From assembly GCA_963920525.1 (NCBI GenBank), contig OY986438.1, positions 126,424,920 through 126,488,919 on the forward strand: a DNA stretch of 64,000 bases. Reading direction: 5' to 3'. The DNA is from Dichetophora obliterata. Lineage: Eukaryota; Arthropoda; Insecta; Diptera; Sciomyzidae. A program made the translations under genes and the position numbers. Position 1 is the stretch's first letter; each line of letters opens with the position of its first letter. Shown here one piece after another: positions 33,476 through 45,359 of this stretch. The notes under the pieces are model-generated. The model was not told the origin of the DNA. It saw only the letters and a list, made by a program, of their open reading frames with translations, and did no database searches.

Positions 33476-34005
33476 TATATTCGTAAGATTTGTACATTCG
33501 TCTATTGCATATTAAAAATTGTAACGATCGAAGAAAATGTTTTTTTTTGTACTTTTGGCATTCCAATAGGTAAAAAGTCACACTGTGCACCGTTGGGTTG
33601 CGACAGATAGTAGAGGGTTAATAAGCTACGTTGTTGGCGTGGTTTATTTTATGGCTTGGAAAAGAAAAACTTAGCTGCGAAAAGTTTGCTTGTAGGGGTT
33701 AAATAAAAAATAAAGCGAAAAATAAAGTAAAACAAAGAGAAATAAAAAAAGGGTAAAATCCTTATTGTGCACGAGCTTATTGCGAAAAGTAGATTTAAGC
33801 TCTGTCACGTGTTTAGGTGGCGGCACGCATAAGCTGCCATAATAAGAAAAAAACCAGAAAGATTACTAATTATTATGAGCACAATTATGAGCGGCTATTT
33901 TTTATTTTCCATGTTGTATTTAGCGCGAAACAAGTGTTACCAGTTTTTTTTTGAGATAAGCAAAAATAACAAATTATTGCAAATTAAGAAAACAGTAAGC
34001 TGAAA
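33476..34005. other. Gene-free region
   Basis: AT-rich sequence without recognised features. Confidence 0.4.
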
Positions 34006-34009
34006 CTTA

Positions 34010-34407
34010 CTTAGTTTGTGCTACAACAGTAAGTCGATCTTGGCCTCATCTAAGAACGTGCGGCAGCCACTTATATCCCTCGCTTACTGGCGCCAGCTTT
34101 ATTAGGCTGTCCTCTACGTGGTCTTTCCAACGAAGATGCTCTTGTTCTTTTCTGCGTTGACTTTCTATTTTCTATTTTCTATCACTATTTTCTTCACTGG
34201 AGTATCGTCTTTTATACGTTGAACATACAAAATTTGCTTGTTTTAAAAGAGCTTGACTATGTCGATGTCAGCGTAATCATTCCACCGTATTCGGTACTAT
34301 TGGCGCTGATTGGTCCGTAGATCTCACGAAGAGTCTTTCTCTCGTAGACTCTTTCATCAGAACTGTTTTGTAATTCATAAAAAAGAACTTGATGAGCGAT
34401 TTATATA
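34010..34407 (-). pseudogene. RTE-type LINE remnant, 3' coding part
   Basis: Minus-strand blocks YKSLI at the MITE junction (34400), SSDERVYERKTLREIYGPI, and, after shifts, QRRKEQEHLRWKDHVEDSL match the C-terminal part of RTE-like polymerases ('LYKTLI...RKILRKIYGP...RGRPRLRWKDQVE'). It is separated from the upstream half (35239-35690) by the MITE at 34408-35238. Confidence 0.6.
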
Positions 34408-35238
34408 CACGATCAGAAATCTTGGATTAAATTCTAATAAAAACTGTATTGTATATATGACCACACCAGAATTGCATTAGAATCTAAAATATGTCAAATA
34501 TTAAAATTGAATTCTAATCCCACAATACTAAATTCTAATACAGAATTGGAATAGAAACTAAGTTTAGAACAACACTATTGTAGTTTATATTTTAATACAT
34601 TTGTAATCAAGGGTAATACTTCAGTTAATAAAAAGTAATACGAATAAAAAATTTTTATTAAATATTAATACAAATTGTATTAAATAGTAATACAAATTGT
34701 ATCAAATTGTATTAAATAGTAATACAGATTGTATTAAACAGTAATACAAGATGTATAACATTTAATACATATTGTCCTGAAAATGTGGAAGGAAAAATCA
34801 ACATTTATGGAATAAATTTATGGACCATTTATGGAATAAAGCTATAAATCTTTTATATGTTTACTTACTTTTAAAATTCCAAGTGAAATAAAAAGAAAAT
34901 ATTTGGTCAACCAATAACAAAATATTTATTCATTTATAGTTTTTTTTATAACATACGGTTTTTCGTTAACAAAAACTATGTCTTTAGGTTTTATTTTGAC
35001 AATGTCAGATTTCAGAATCAGAATGACAATCTGACAGATGCTTGATAGATATTTGTATTATATTTTAAGACAATTTGTATTATAACTTGTATATAATATA
35101 ATGTTTATTATACTTTAATACAGATAACATTAAATGAATTTTTTAATATACTTAAAAGTATAAGTTTTAATCAATAATATATTAAAAAGCATGATTTCAA
35201 CGCTTGGCTTAAAATTAATTCCAAGATTTCTGAGCGTG
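34408..35238. mobile_element. MITE family X copy 2, inside an RTE LINE
   Basis: The ends CACGATCAGAAATCTTGGAT and, reversed, CACGCTCAGAAATCTTGGAA form a TIR. They match the ends of the 26152-29441 element. Left flank is TA; the right flank reads AA, so one copy of the TA duplication may have mutated. The interior is rich in AATACAAATTGTATTAAA-type short palindromic repeats (34600-34770, 35030-35110) and has no coding capacity. Confidence 0.75.
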
Positions 35239-35690
35239 AAGTGCGATTCTCATTAGTCGAGAGAAGGCTTTGCTTCTCAGTTGCCTTCTGAGACCAAAGT
35301 AATACCTGTTGGTAAAAGTTATCTTTCGTTCTCAAAGCTGATATCGTTGGTCAAAAAATGAATGCTTGATCCCAAAAAGAAGAACTTCACAACCTCAAAA
35401 AAGTTATTGTTAGCTCTATCGTCGATTCCAAGACGTAAGATCTGTTTGTTTATTGACACCAATTATTTCGTCTTATTTGCATTCTGAATCTCAAAGACCC
35501 ATACGACGTGACTCTCTTTCTTATCTGAAGAATGCTGCACTAACTTGGCCCGTATTATGGCCAAAGACTTAGTTTTGCAGGTATACCAAATGCAAACTTG
35601 ACGGAGTATAGCTAATTCCTAATTGGAATATCGAAGGTGGCTTTGTAGTCGAGGAAAAGATGGTGTGTGTGTCGATTTGTTTTTCTTCGG
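35239..35690 (-). pseudogene. RTE-type LINE remnant, RT part
   Basis: From 35690 the minus strand reads DYKATFDIP, the first-aspartate block (normally DYKAAFDS), then FGIPAKL. After a deletion and shifts it reads FFEVVKFFFLGSSI and, just before the MITE, TNRYYFGLRRQLRSKAFSR, equal to the RTE phrase 'FEVV.EF.YLGS...ANRCYFGL.RQLRSKALSR'. The YADD palm block is missing. The next expected residues (L-Y-K-S-L-I) resume on the far side of the MITE. Confidence 0.6.
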
Positions 35691-35699
35691 TTTTCTCAA

Positions 35700-36340
35700 A
35701 GGTTTGTCGTGCCGTGAAGATCTGGTCGATGAGTCATGAGTCGATGACTTGTCATTCTTAATTCCAGGCTAAAGAATTGTTTAATAAAGAAAAAAAAACT
35801 TGAATTTAAAAGCATCAAAATATATAGAATTAAGCAAACATTAACACAACTGATTGGGCAAATTTTATTTAAAAAAAACATAACTGAAATCAGAAATTTT
35901 TTAGTTAAAAAAACTCAGTTTAATAGAATTAAAAATTTTACCTTGTTTGCCATAGCAAGAACAAAAAAATGTATTTTACTTCAATTTATTTTTTTAACGA
36001 TAAATTTTAATAAAACATTTTTGGTGGTTTAAGGTGGGGCAACATTTTTTGGTACTGTGCTACCATTTGGTATTTGCAGCACTATTTGCTTCTCTTGCTC
36101 CTTTATTTATTTTGATATATTCACTTTATATCCATCACAATATTAAATGTTTATGAAAGAAAACTCTTACCTTGCAGTACTTTTAAATTCGAGCTAACTC
36201 CAGTGGAGTAACTACACCAGTAAATTTGCCGATCGTGAAAGTTAGTGTTTTACCGTTATATCACGAAGTATTATTTAAGGCAAAAGGCAAACATATATTT
36301 AAAAATTTAATTTTTTTTTAATTGGTTAATGTTGTTAAAC
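35700..36340. other. Gene-free region
   Basis: AT-rich spacer between the RTE remnant and mariner copy 1. Confidence 0.4.
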
Positions 36341-36342
36341 TA

Positions 36343-37616
36343 AAGGGTGATTAAATTTTAGGGCCGATGTTGATTTTGAATAAAACACAAATGATTTAAG
36401 ACATTATTGCCATTTATTTTTATTATGATAATATTGGTATAGTTCAATTATGTAAGGAACAAAATATCGGCCAAATTGCCGTCGCGACCTCGGCGGCACA
36501 CCTCCATCGATGGTCCAAATTTTCGATGACGCTGAGGCGTAATTGAGGTTCTATGCCGTTAATGTGCCGAATTATCTCATCCTTTAGCTCTTGAATAGTT
36601 GCTGGCTTATCGACGTACACCTTTTCTTTCAAATGACCCCAAAGAAAGAAGTCCAACAGTGTCAAATCACATGATCTTGGCGGCTAATTGACATCGCCAC
36701 CACGTGAGATAACATGGCCATTGAATTTGTCGCGCAAAAGAGCATGGTTTTCATTGTTTGCTGTGTGGCAAATAGCACCGTCCTGTTGAAACCACATATC
36801 GCCCACATCCATATCTTCCAATTCGGGCCATAAAAAGTTCGTTATCATCTCACGATAGCGAACACCATTCACAGTAATTGCCTGACCGGCCTCATTTTAG
36901 AAAAAATACGGCTCGATGATGCCGCCAGCCCATAAACCTCACCAAATAGTCACTCTTTGTGGGTGCATTGGTTTTTCGACAATCACTCTTGGATTATCAT
37001 TCGCCCAAATACGGCAATTCTGCTTATTGACGAATCCATTGAGGTGAAAATGTGCCTCATCACTGAAGATGATTTTCTTCGAAAATTGATCATTCACTGT
37101 TGCCATTTCTTGCCACCATTCTGACCATTGAGGACGCTTGAAATAGTCAAGAGGCTTTAGTTCTTGAGTCAATTGCACCTTGATATTCATCAACGACTAG
37201 CGTGAGAGGTGCAATTGTTGGGCACGACGACGAGTTGAGGTGGACGGCTCTTCAGCCACACTATTGCGAACAGCAGGAATATTTTCTGCAGTAAGAGCTG
37301 TATGAGCATGCACTGGTGTTTTCACATCTCCTAGAGACCCGGTTTGCTCAAATTTTTGCACGATTTTTCCGATTGTACGCACATTTGGACGATTAATTTG
37401 ACCGAAAAAATCACGAAGTGCACGATATGAATTTTGATTTGAACGTCCATTTTCATAATAAGCCTGAATAACTTTTACGCGTTGCTCGATTGTGTATTTT
37501 TCCATGATTCAAATTGAATTAGTCTGAAATTGTGAAATGTCTAATGAAATGCAGAAAAACTTGATGTTTAGGCGTGGTTCATATTCAACATCGGCCCTTA
37601 AAATGTAACCACCATT
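36343..37616 (-). mobile_element. mariner-type element, copy 1 (DD41D-like)
   Basis: TIRs: AAGGGTGATTAAATTTTAGG at the left and, reversed, AATGGTGGTTACATTTTAAG at the right; both continue into GGGCCGATGTTGA. TA duplications at 36341-36342 and 37617-37618. Length 1,274 bp, the size of a complete mariner. The transposase frame inside is broken in at least four places, so the copy is dead. Confidence 0.88.
36444..37505 (-). pseudogene. mariner-type transposase pseudogene
   Basis: Starts with MEKYTIEQRVKVIQAYYENG, a helix-turn-helix DNA-binding domain (37505-37197). Then come the IIFSDEAHFHLNGFVNKQN block with the first aspartate (36939-37193), MWFQQDGAICHTA with the second (36684-36872), and LTLLDFFLWGHLKEKVYVDKP with the third (36444-36665). 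After allowing for the breaks the second and third aspartates are about 41-42 residues apart, as in the DD41D (rosa-type) group rather than DD34D mariners. A stop replaces a tryptophan before PPRS near 36660, and there are shifts near 36900 and 37195. Confidence 0.85.
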
Positions 37617-37619
37617 TAT

Positions 37620-38860
37620 TAGAATATGTAAAAAGAAATGCAATTAATCCCACTTATAATACAGATTCTACAGTGCTTCAAACCCGGTGCGTCAGAGTAA
37701 CTTTAAATAACCAGATTTGCGTTTTTCCGATACATACTTTTCAGTATAATTACTTTCAGTATAATTTTGATATCATTTTTTTTTTAATTTTCTTAACTGA
37801 GTGTGACGCTTTGCATTAAAAATTCTGTAACTCTCGTAACTTCTCGCAAATGAAATTGGTCTCATTTTGAATCGGAAAGTTGGAAGTTTTCAGATGCAAA
37901 GTATTTCGAGGAATCAATAGGAATCAGAAAAGTTATAGCTCAAAAAAAAAAAAAAAAAATTTAAGACAGAACTTAAAGGAACCAGGAATGCAGAAAAAAT
38001 AAGCTCCGTTACTTCAGAATAACCTTGAATATGAAGGTTTTACCTATATTTCGCGATGTGAGCTTGCCTTACCTTACTGCTGTCGCAAATTTTCTCTAAG
38101 GCAGCTACCATTAATAATTTGGTATTATTTTCAATAGTTCTTTCGGGTTTCTAGCTAGACTTGAGTTTCTGATAAGTACCAGAGATGACGCCCAATTATC
38201 CGCAAAAGTCTGTTAACTATCACCTCATTTATGTTTCTATAATTAATGAGACTTTCTATTAATTTGAGGCCAACCTTTGGAGCAGCATTTGAGTGTAGTG
38301 CTTTTGAACCAGTATGAATATCTACCAGAAAAATAAAAATGTTAAAATTTTGTAAAACCCATCAACTCCTTAACTACAAACTAAAATAAAGTTAAAATGC
38401 TTTTTACATTTTCTTAAATATTATTTATAAATCATGTAATTTACCCGTTGAAGTGAACTCATATCGAAGAAGGTAAGCTGATACTAACAAATAAATTGAT
38501 TGTGCCATGCAGAGCGCTCTAGAGATAGCGCCCGGTTCTTTGATCTGTAACGGCTCTTTATTCTTGTGTAGTGGAGTTTCTCCCAGAAACTATGTGCACA
38601 AGTTCTTTATAATCAAAGCGATCATGATTAGCATTCACTTGTTGTTTTGCAAATTCAACAAGTTCTGTACGAACTTCTGTTGGGAAATGTCGCTTAATTT
38701 TGATGCGTGAATTGCACCATTTTTATGATTTTCCGTAAAGCAAGCTTTAATGCGCTGCCACGCATTTTGGAATATTTGGAATTTAACTATGCGTGGTGCG
38801 AACACTCTGAATCACTAACGCCGATAGATTGAAGAAGAAATTACTAAATCAAATGCATTT
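37620..38860. other. Gene-free region
   Basis: No recognised feature. A short plus-strand frame at 38507-38710 has no motif and ends at random. Confidence 0.4.
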
Positions 38861-39058
38861 TTAACCCTCCGTTATTAACGCAGGGTGGATTACACCCATA
38901 AGTTATGAAATATGGAAATAATTGATAGGTTAATGGTGCGAACATTATATCAAATGTAATCTCTTTCTCTATATTTTGCTATATTTTAAAACAAAATTTA
39001 GTACATTTTTTTTTAAACTAAATTGTAAAAATTACTCATTTTCAAACGTGTCTGGTTG

Positions 39059-39122
39059 TTTTACACCCACGTTAGTAATGGAGGAACAAGAAATTCGGGT
39101 TGTTTACACCCACGTTAGTAAT
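39059..39122 (+). repeat. Direct repeat inside the piggyBac-type element
   Basis: GGTTGTTTTACACCCACGTT and GGGTTGTTTACACCCACGTT, each followed by AGTAAT, about 45 bp apart. They resemble the terminal CACCC/GTTAGTAATGG blocks and may be extra transposase-binding sites. Confidence 0.7.
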
Positions 39123-39582
39123 CATGTTAAATTATTTACTATATACGTGTGATTTGTCTCTCAAGTAAAATAAAGAAGGTTTTAAATAAAAAACCTCTCC
39201 TGGGCAACACAAAAAATTCAAATTAAAGATTTAATCCTTTGGTCGACTTACAGCTTCGATGATTTCATATCGTTATGTAAATCAATAGAAAAAATTTTAA
39301 GAATGCGGACGCGTTTGTGCCTGCAAAATCTCATTTCATCTTTCTCAACACTGTGAATTTAGATTTAGCCCAGTACAAATTTTCGAATTTCTTGTAATGT
39401 TAACGGAACATTCAATATTGCTCTATTGTATTTGACTAGCCATTTGACAAAAAATTTGAACATGGGAACAAGATTTATGTCATAACATGCAGATATTCCA
39501 TCATTCAATTACTTTTGTAATGGTCCATTTAGCCATGGCTTAACAAGTGTAACAAAGAAATCTGTTCAATGGGATTTGCGTA

Positions 39583-41014
39583 CAGTGTTGCGCAAAATAC
39601 TAGCAACATAATCAGTACGCTGCTACAAAATCGTGTATCTTTTTAAATATTAGGTACATACATCATATTAAAAACAAATCGTATTCAAATTTGGTTTTGT
39701 TTTCTTTATTAAATTTAAAATTAATGTGATTTCATTCAGTTTGTCTGAGAGCAAAACAAAAGCAACATAATTAATATTTGTTGCAAGATTAATTATTCTT
39801 GATAACCGCTGCACATCTGAGCGACATCGACTCTATTAAATTAGATATGTTGGTATTAGGTATATGTTCCCAATTAACTTTCAGGGCTTCATACAGTGCA
39901 GCCTTATTGGAAAACCTTCGACCAGAAACTTTTACCTTCAAAATCCCAAAAAGATTTTCAATGGATTTCAAGTCATTGTGACTGTGCCGGCCAATCAAGG
40001 ACTTGAATCCCATTGCCTCTAATGTAATCTTTGATGAGCTTTGAAGTGTGCTTCGGGTCCTTGTCGGGCTGAAACGTTCACTGAAGCGACATGTTCCACA
40101 CTGAATGTGGTTGCATCTTGCTTTTTAAAATGTCATTATATACAAATCGATCCAAAATTCCATCGATTTTTTGAAATGGTTCAACTTCATTATAGGAAAA
40201 ACAAGTGCAGACCATAATGCCACCGCCTCCGTGCTTAAAATGTATTTTGCAGTTTCGGGCTTCAAGTCGTGTACCTGGGTGGCGCCATACCGTGCACATC
40301 CCATCTGAATTAATCAAGTTGAACTTTTATTCATCGCTAAAAAAATGGTTTTCGATTTTTGAACGGTCCAATTTAGGTGCTCTTTTGGAAGACTGAGTCT
40401 AAAAAACAATAAATTGCAACTAGTTGTCACAATTTAAGACAGAATTGTTTAAATTGTAACACCTCACCTTGTTTTTTATGCTCAGCTGTAAGCAAAGGTT
40501 TCTCTGCCGGTCTGTAACTTATTTAATCGTTGTCAACGGCTCGTCATCAAACAGTGCTGTGATGGATATCTAAATCAAGTGTCCGAACAACCTCTTTGGA
40601 TGTGGCAAATTCACTTCGTTTGAATACGCCACAAATGTTCCTGTCATCACGCAGCGATGTCTTCCGCGGCCGCCTTCTTTAATGCCTTTTGTGATGGTAT
40701 ATTTCTTACAAATAACACGTGCTTTACAATAGCGGAACTTTTACCGGTAATTCTTGGAACTTCTGTTCTCTTTTTACATTTTTCAAGTTTTGTTGGTTTT
40801 GTTTTGCTCTCAGACTAATAGAATGTAGCCACATTAATTTGAAAATTAATTAAAAAAAAAACAAAACCAAATTTGAATTTGATTTGTTTTATATATGATG
40901 TATAAATAAATGCTTTTATTCCTTTAATAATTTTTGTGTGTCCCCAATATTAAAAAATATACACGATTTTGTTGCAGCGCACTTATTTTGTTGCTATTAT
41001 TTTGCGCAATACTG
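39583..41014 (-). mobile_element. Tc1-type transposon with long TIRs, nested
   Basis: Termini CAGTGTTGCGCAAAATACTA and, reversed, CAGTATTGCGCAAAATAATA. TA duplications at 39581-39582 and 41015-41016. The TIRs run 39583-39761 and 40797-41014, the right one about 40 bp longer through an internal insertion, and end at TCTGAGAGCAAAACAAAA. The transposase gene on the minus strand is broken. It lies inside the piggyBac-type element and so is younger. Confidence 0.9.
39789..40780 (-). pseudogene. Tc1-type transposase pseudogene
   Basis: The N-terminal DNA-binding part (40780-40480) is hardly readable. Next comes a FSDE.KFNLINSDG block with the first aspartate and a stop (near 40340), then the frame 40317-40078 with WRHPGTRLEARN and HGGGGIMV. 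In another frame the DKDPKHTSKLIKDYI block follows with the second aspartate (about 40060), and then IENLFGILKVKVSGR with the catalytic glutamate (39955) and RCAAVIKNN at the end (39789). This is the DD34E order of Tc1 elements. At least five breaks. Confidence 0.85.
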
Positions 41015-41659
41015 TATATCTGATTATGCACAATATGGCAATGCATGGCAATGCTCAGATAAAAACATAAATGCATCTCTGACTTTATAAATAAACTTAG
41101 AAGTTCTATTTAATTTTGATTTCAGCGTATTCTTTTATGCATTTGACGATTTGGCAATGTTTGGCATATGTGAAATTTCAAAAATATTTGACCAAGAATT
41201 CACTTGATTGTTTTATTTTGACTGTATGGTTAGGTTTTGCATAATCGCCATTTATTCTATGTGCTAGCTGCTTATCTACGATGCTTACGCTGCTGTGCCA
41301 TGAGAGGCTAATGTTTCAATTTTCATTGAAAACAAAAAATAAAATAGATAATTTTTTTTGTATACATCTTTGAGCTTTTCAAATTTAACCTTTCGAAGAA
41401 CGTGGCAAATAATTTGACCTCAGAATGTGGAAATATCCAAACCATTATGATATTTTTTTTAATTATAGTTCTCTAATTAACGTTATTTTGATATATTTTT
41501 GTTAAAATAAAATCTTAATTAAACTGGACGAATTTTATGCGTAATAGAATAATAAAATATACGTTATTTTTTACAAATTCATGAAATAAAATGTATGGGT
41601 GGATTACACCCAGGTTAGTTATGACGTTACTCCTAATAGCGTTAGTAATGGAGGGTTAA

Positions 41660-43020
41660 ATAAAAAACAAACTTGTCTCGAAATAAACGACCAGGATTTT
41701 TACAAAACAACTGATTTTTACAAAACAACTTGTATGGCAATAGTAAAATTCTTTCCAAAAAAATCTGTTTGACAAAGCATTTTGTTTTTTACTCAAACTT
41801 TTTGAAAACACACCATTGATTCTACATTGTATATAAAAACAATTAAGAAGGAATCAATTGTTTATTATTTGTGCAAAAAAGTAAACTATAACATTTCCTT
41901 AAATACCTAGATACACATAATAGGAGTATCTACCATACGAGTATGTTATAAAGTATTTTGCACCGTTTAAATTGTTTTATGCTTCCCTTAAAGTTAAGAA
42001 TTCTAAAAAAGTTGTTTTGGCAAATGACCACAGATACATATGTTCCTATTTATTTCTTAATTTTCATTTGAAGCCATGAATAAATATTTTTTGCGAGTTG
42101 ACGACTCCTTTTTGCCTTTAAGCAAGTAGAATTTGAAAATATTTATGACTAAACGTTGTGTATATTTTTCCATCTATTCCATGAAGAGTTTATAGCAGTC
42201 ATTTGTTCTGCTTTTGTGAGGCTAGGCTATATCAAATTTTCTAGATAAATATTTGAAACTCAGCTCATGAAATACGCGCCAAAAACTTCTTTAGTTTATG
42301 ACTTATTTTGAAACTCTAATCCTAAAATTCTAACAGCTGCATTTTCCAAACAAAAGCAATAAATTTCTCAAGCATCAATTTTTAATACAGCTATAATTTC
42401 AGCATAAAATTTCAGCGCACAATTTACTGCAACTCGTTCAACTAATATAATAAAAATACCGCAACTAAAATACATGCAAAAGTTTTTAGTGGAAAAACTA
42501 AAGCTAAAACAACAGAAGTGTTCACCCTAAAAGTATGGAATATAAATAATAATAATTGTAATAATGACATGCTTGCTATAAAGTTTGCAAAATAATCAAG
42601 CATAGATGAAAAATGATCAAGCATCAAAAAGAATTAATTCAAATCGCAATCAAATTAATTTAATTGAAATAAATGCAAAATTCTTGCAACTTTTAATTGT
42701 TGATAGAGCAATAAAATAAATCTACGAAACGGAAATAAAGTAAAAAATAGAGCAATAATATAAAAAATACATTTGCATAGGATATGTAATTCAACAACAA
42801 CGAGAAAAAAAATTAAAAAATAATAAAATTTGTTATTGTCTATTTTTCTTTTGTGTTTGTCAAAAGTTATGCAGTAGTTAATTTATTTGCAAAATAATAG
42901 TAAAAATCTGTGCATTAATTGCGTGCGCGAGTGCGGGAGTGTGTGCATTAATAGATAAAAAATATATATAAAAAAAAAAATTATAATAAAAGTTAGAAGT
43001 ATTTAAATTTATTCGTTTGC
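41660..43020. other. Gene-free region upstream of the host exon
   Basis: AT-rich sequence; nothing coding. The last few hundred bases are the likely 5' flank and leader of the exon at 43024. I see no decisive core promoter. Confidence 0.4.
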
Positions 43021-43023
43021 AAA

Positions 43024-43173
43024 ATGGCGATGGTTATTTCGTTGCGCGCCAAAGTCGTCATTACATCGTTGATTTTAATTTTCCTGCTGGGCATCGTGCT
43101 AGTTACGGGCTCAACCAAAGGCTGGTTCATACCGCAACGCTATAACGGCGAGCGTGTTGCTGCCAGGATACAG
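43024..43173 (+). CDS. Probable first coding exon of a single-pass membrane or secreted host protein
   Basis: Fifty codons from an ATG in good context (GCAAAATGGCG) to a consensus donor CAG|GTAAAT, ending in phase 0. The peptide begins MAMVISLRAKVV, followed by a hydrophobic segment of about 18 residues (ITSLILIFLLGIVLV, residues 13-27) and a lumenal-type stretch GSTKGWFIPQRYNGERVAAR. That is a signal anchor or signal peptide with the positive side first, as in Golgi enzymes and ectodomain proteins. GC content rises locally in this exon, unlike the surrounding sequence. The gene continues downstream beyond or within the window, but no second exon was found, so most of the right third may be intron. 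I do not recognise the gene. Confidence 0.65.
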
Positions 43174-44505
43174 GTAAATATTTACATTAAATGCCATAGC
43201 AACACATTTTATAAAAATTGATATCACTTTTAGTTGAGTGCGCCATCAAAAGCAGAATAAAAACAAACATTCGGCTTTTTTGTTTGAAGCTACCATTATT
43301 ACTAGGTTCCAAAATATTAAACAACAATTAAAGTTTGTTTTTGTTCGTTTAGTCAAACAGCGTGTTTTGTTGTTTTTGTTAACATAAATTACATTTTACT
43401 AAGTTTAAATTTGAAATAAAATGAAGAATGCCATTAATTTAAGCAGCGAGTTTTTTATTAAAAAAAACGGATGCGTCGCGGACACACGAGAGAAGCGAAG
43501 CTTTTTCGCAGTTTTATACGTTTCATAATTTAATGGTTTTTTTAATAAAAAAGTTTTTAAATTGAAAAATTTTAAATACCTAATGTTAACTAAAAAAATA
43601 ATTTCCCACCAGTAAAGTTTATTATTTTACATTATTATTTTACATTAATTTTGAATTATTTTTGTAAATGTTAATGAAATTATTGTGTTTCAATATCTGA
43701 AATATCAAACGTATTTTACATAGATGTTATGTCATCGATATTTCATATATTTCAACTTTTTTTTATATTTCAAAAGTATATTCTTTCTGACTTTATTTTC
43801 ACTTCTAAAGCCGTTTTAGTAGGTGTCGAGCCACAGTGTGTCTAGATTCATTCTCTTTATACACATTTATCTCAAAACTACTTTTTTCGGCATGGTGTTG
43901 TAGGAAAACAAAAACTATTCAGTCGAATCATCTGAAATTTAAATATGCTATTCATAACATCAGTGGCTATCGCTGGAACTAGAATCAAAGTTTTAATTAA
44001 AAAACATCGTATATTTTACGCTTAATAACCGGTAGAAAACAAGCTGTTTTAAGAACTTAATTTTCAAAAGTGCGTCATTCTGTCAATTTTTCATATCTTT
44101 TTTTCCTAGTGCCAGCCATAGCTGCACTCATAGTGATTAATAGTATTCTAGGTTTTTATTTTTCAGATAAATAGAACAGTCAAAATCTACAACACCGCCC
44201 ATGCCACTTTTCCTTGAGAGCGTCTCATTGACCGACATTTTGAACAAGATCAACAATTTTTTAAATTAAAAACATATTTTTTTATGATGAATGAGAGTTA
44301 CAATACACCTTAAAAGTTTAAATATCGTTGTTCAATATTTTAACTTTTTTAAAAAATTCTAAATATACCTTAAATGTTGTTGCGCTAGACCACCATCCTT
44401 GCCTTAAGTGTCTATGAACATTCAAGTCTGAATTCGCAATTGAAATCCACCCGTTCAATGGAACCTTGCTACTTTTGATGTTTGGATAGCTAGTACAAAA
44501 TTCTT
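43174..44505 (+). other. Probable first intron, start
   Basis: Follows the splice donor at 43174. AT-rich; no exon or element recognised until the MITE at 44510. Confidence 0.45.
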
Positions 44506-44509
44506 TTTA

Positions 44510-45211
44510 CTAAGTTTCCATGGCGAGTTGATCCTAGGTTGGGTTTTCTTCAAGTTGACATAATGGCGTTTCTAGCTCGATAGTGCTTCCATGCACAACA
44601 TTGAGTCGAGTGGGACTTCGGCCATTCTATTCGCCATTTTTTCTTAGTATAAATGTGTGCGTTCAGAAGATGCTGAACGGTTTGTTACATTTTATGTCAA
44701 CGCAGTGGCAGAAATAAAATAACAAATAATCAAGAAAACCTCACTCAACAGTTGAGCAACTGTTTCATATTCCGAACGCATCCAATCTAACTCAGTTAAA
44801 TCTAATAACCCAGCAGCGGATTTGCCAGTGGCTACCATAGAACTAATACAGAATAAATTACCAGGTAAGGAAGCATTACTTTTTTCAAAAAGTAATGCGT
44901 CTGCATATAGCAGAAGTAATTAACTCATACCTCATTACCTGTAATGTAGCATACAAGGAAAAGTAATGCAGTGATTTTTATAACTTAATACAAGTAGTAT
45001 GTTACTCCATAACTTCTAGGTAATGCTGAAGGGAGGCGATCACTTACCTCCTGTCTCATTCAATGTTAAATGTAAGGCCTTTTATACATAGTAAGGTAAT
45101 ATAGTGAAGTTTCGCGAAGTTTCGTGGATTTAACGAAATTCAACTTAACTCGCATTTTCATGGGAAGTTAATCCCGAGTCAACCTCGATTTAACTCGCCA
45201 TGGAAACGTAG
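44510..45211. mobile_element. MITE with CTAMGTTTCCATGG ends
   Basis: The ends CTAAGTTTCCATGGCGAGTT and, reversed, CTACGTTTCCATGGCGAGTT differ at one base, with more diverged similarity to about 50 bp. TA flanks both sides (44508-44509, 45212-45213). The 702-bp interior carries several AAGTAATGC/GTAATG motifs (44860-45060) and no coding sequence. Superfamily not assigned. Confidence 0.78.
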
Positions 45212-45359
45212 TATTTGATCGATAATTGTGATCTGCTGCATTATAGCTGCACGCATTCACAATAGAATATGAACAATCCCTTTAATAAATTCCTGTCATC
45301 TACTGCAACATAGTTTCAGTTAATATTGAATGAATCACATAATATTATATATGGATGGT

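Larger units (their letters stand above)
38865..41655. mobile_element. piggyBac-type non-autonomous element, interrupted by Tc1
   Basis: Begins CCCTCCGTTATTAACGCAGG and ends, reversed, CCCTCCATTACTAACGC; both are flanked by TTAA (38861-38864, 41656-41659), the target duplication of the piggyBac superfamily. Next to each end lies GGGTGGATTACACCC. The right TIR has about 25 extra bases between these blocks. Without the Tc1 insertion it is about 1.36 kb and has no transposase. Two direct TTTACACCCACGTTAGTAAT repeats (39059-39122) lie inside. Confidence 0.85.

Noticed and set aside
38507..38710. 67-codon plus-strand frame before the piggyBac-type element
   Set aside because: No motif, random start, no splice support.
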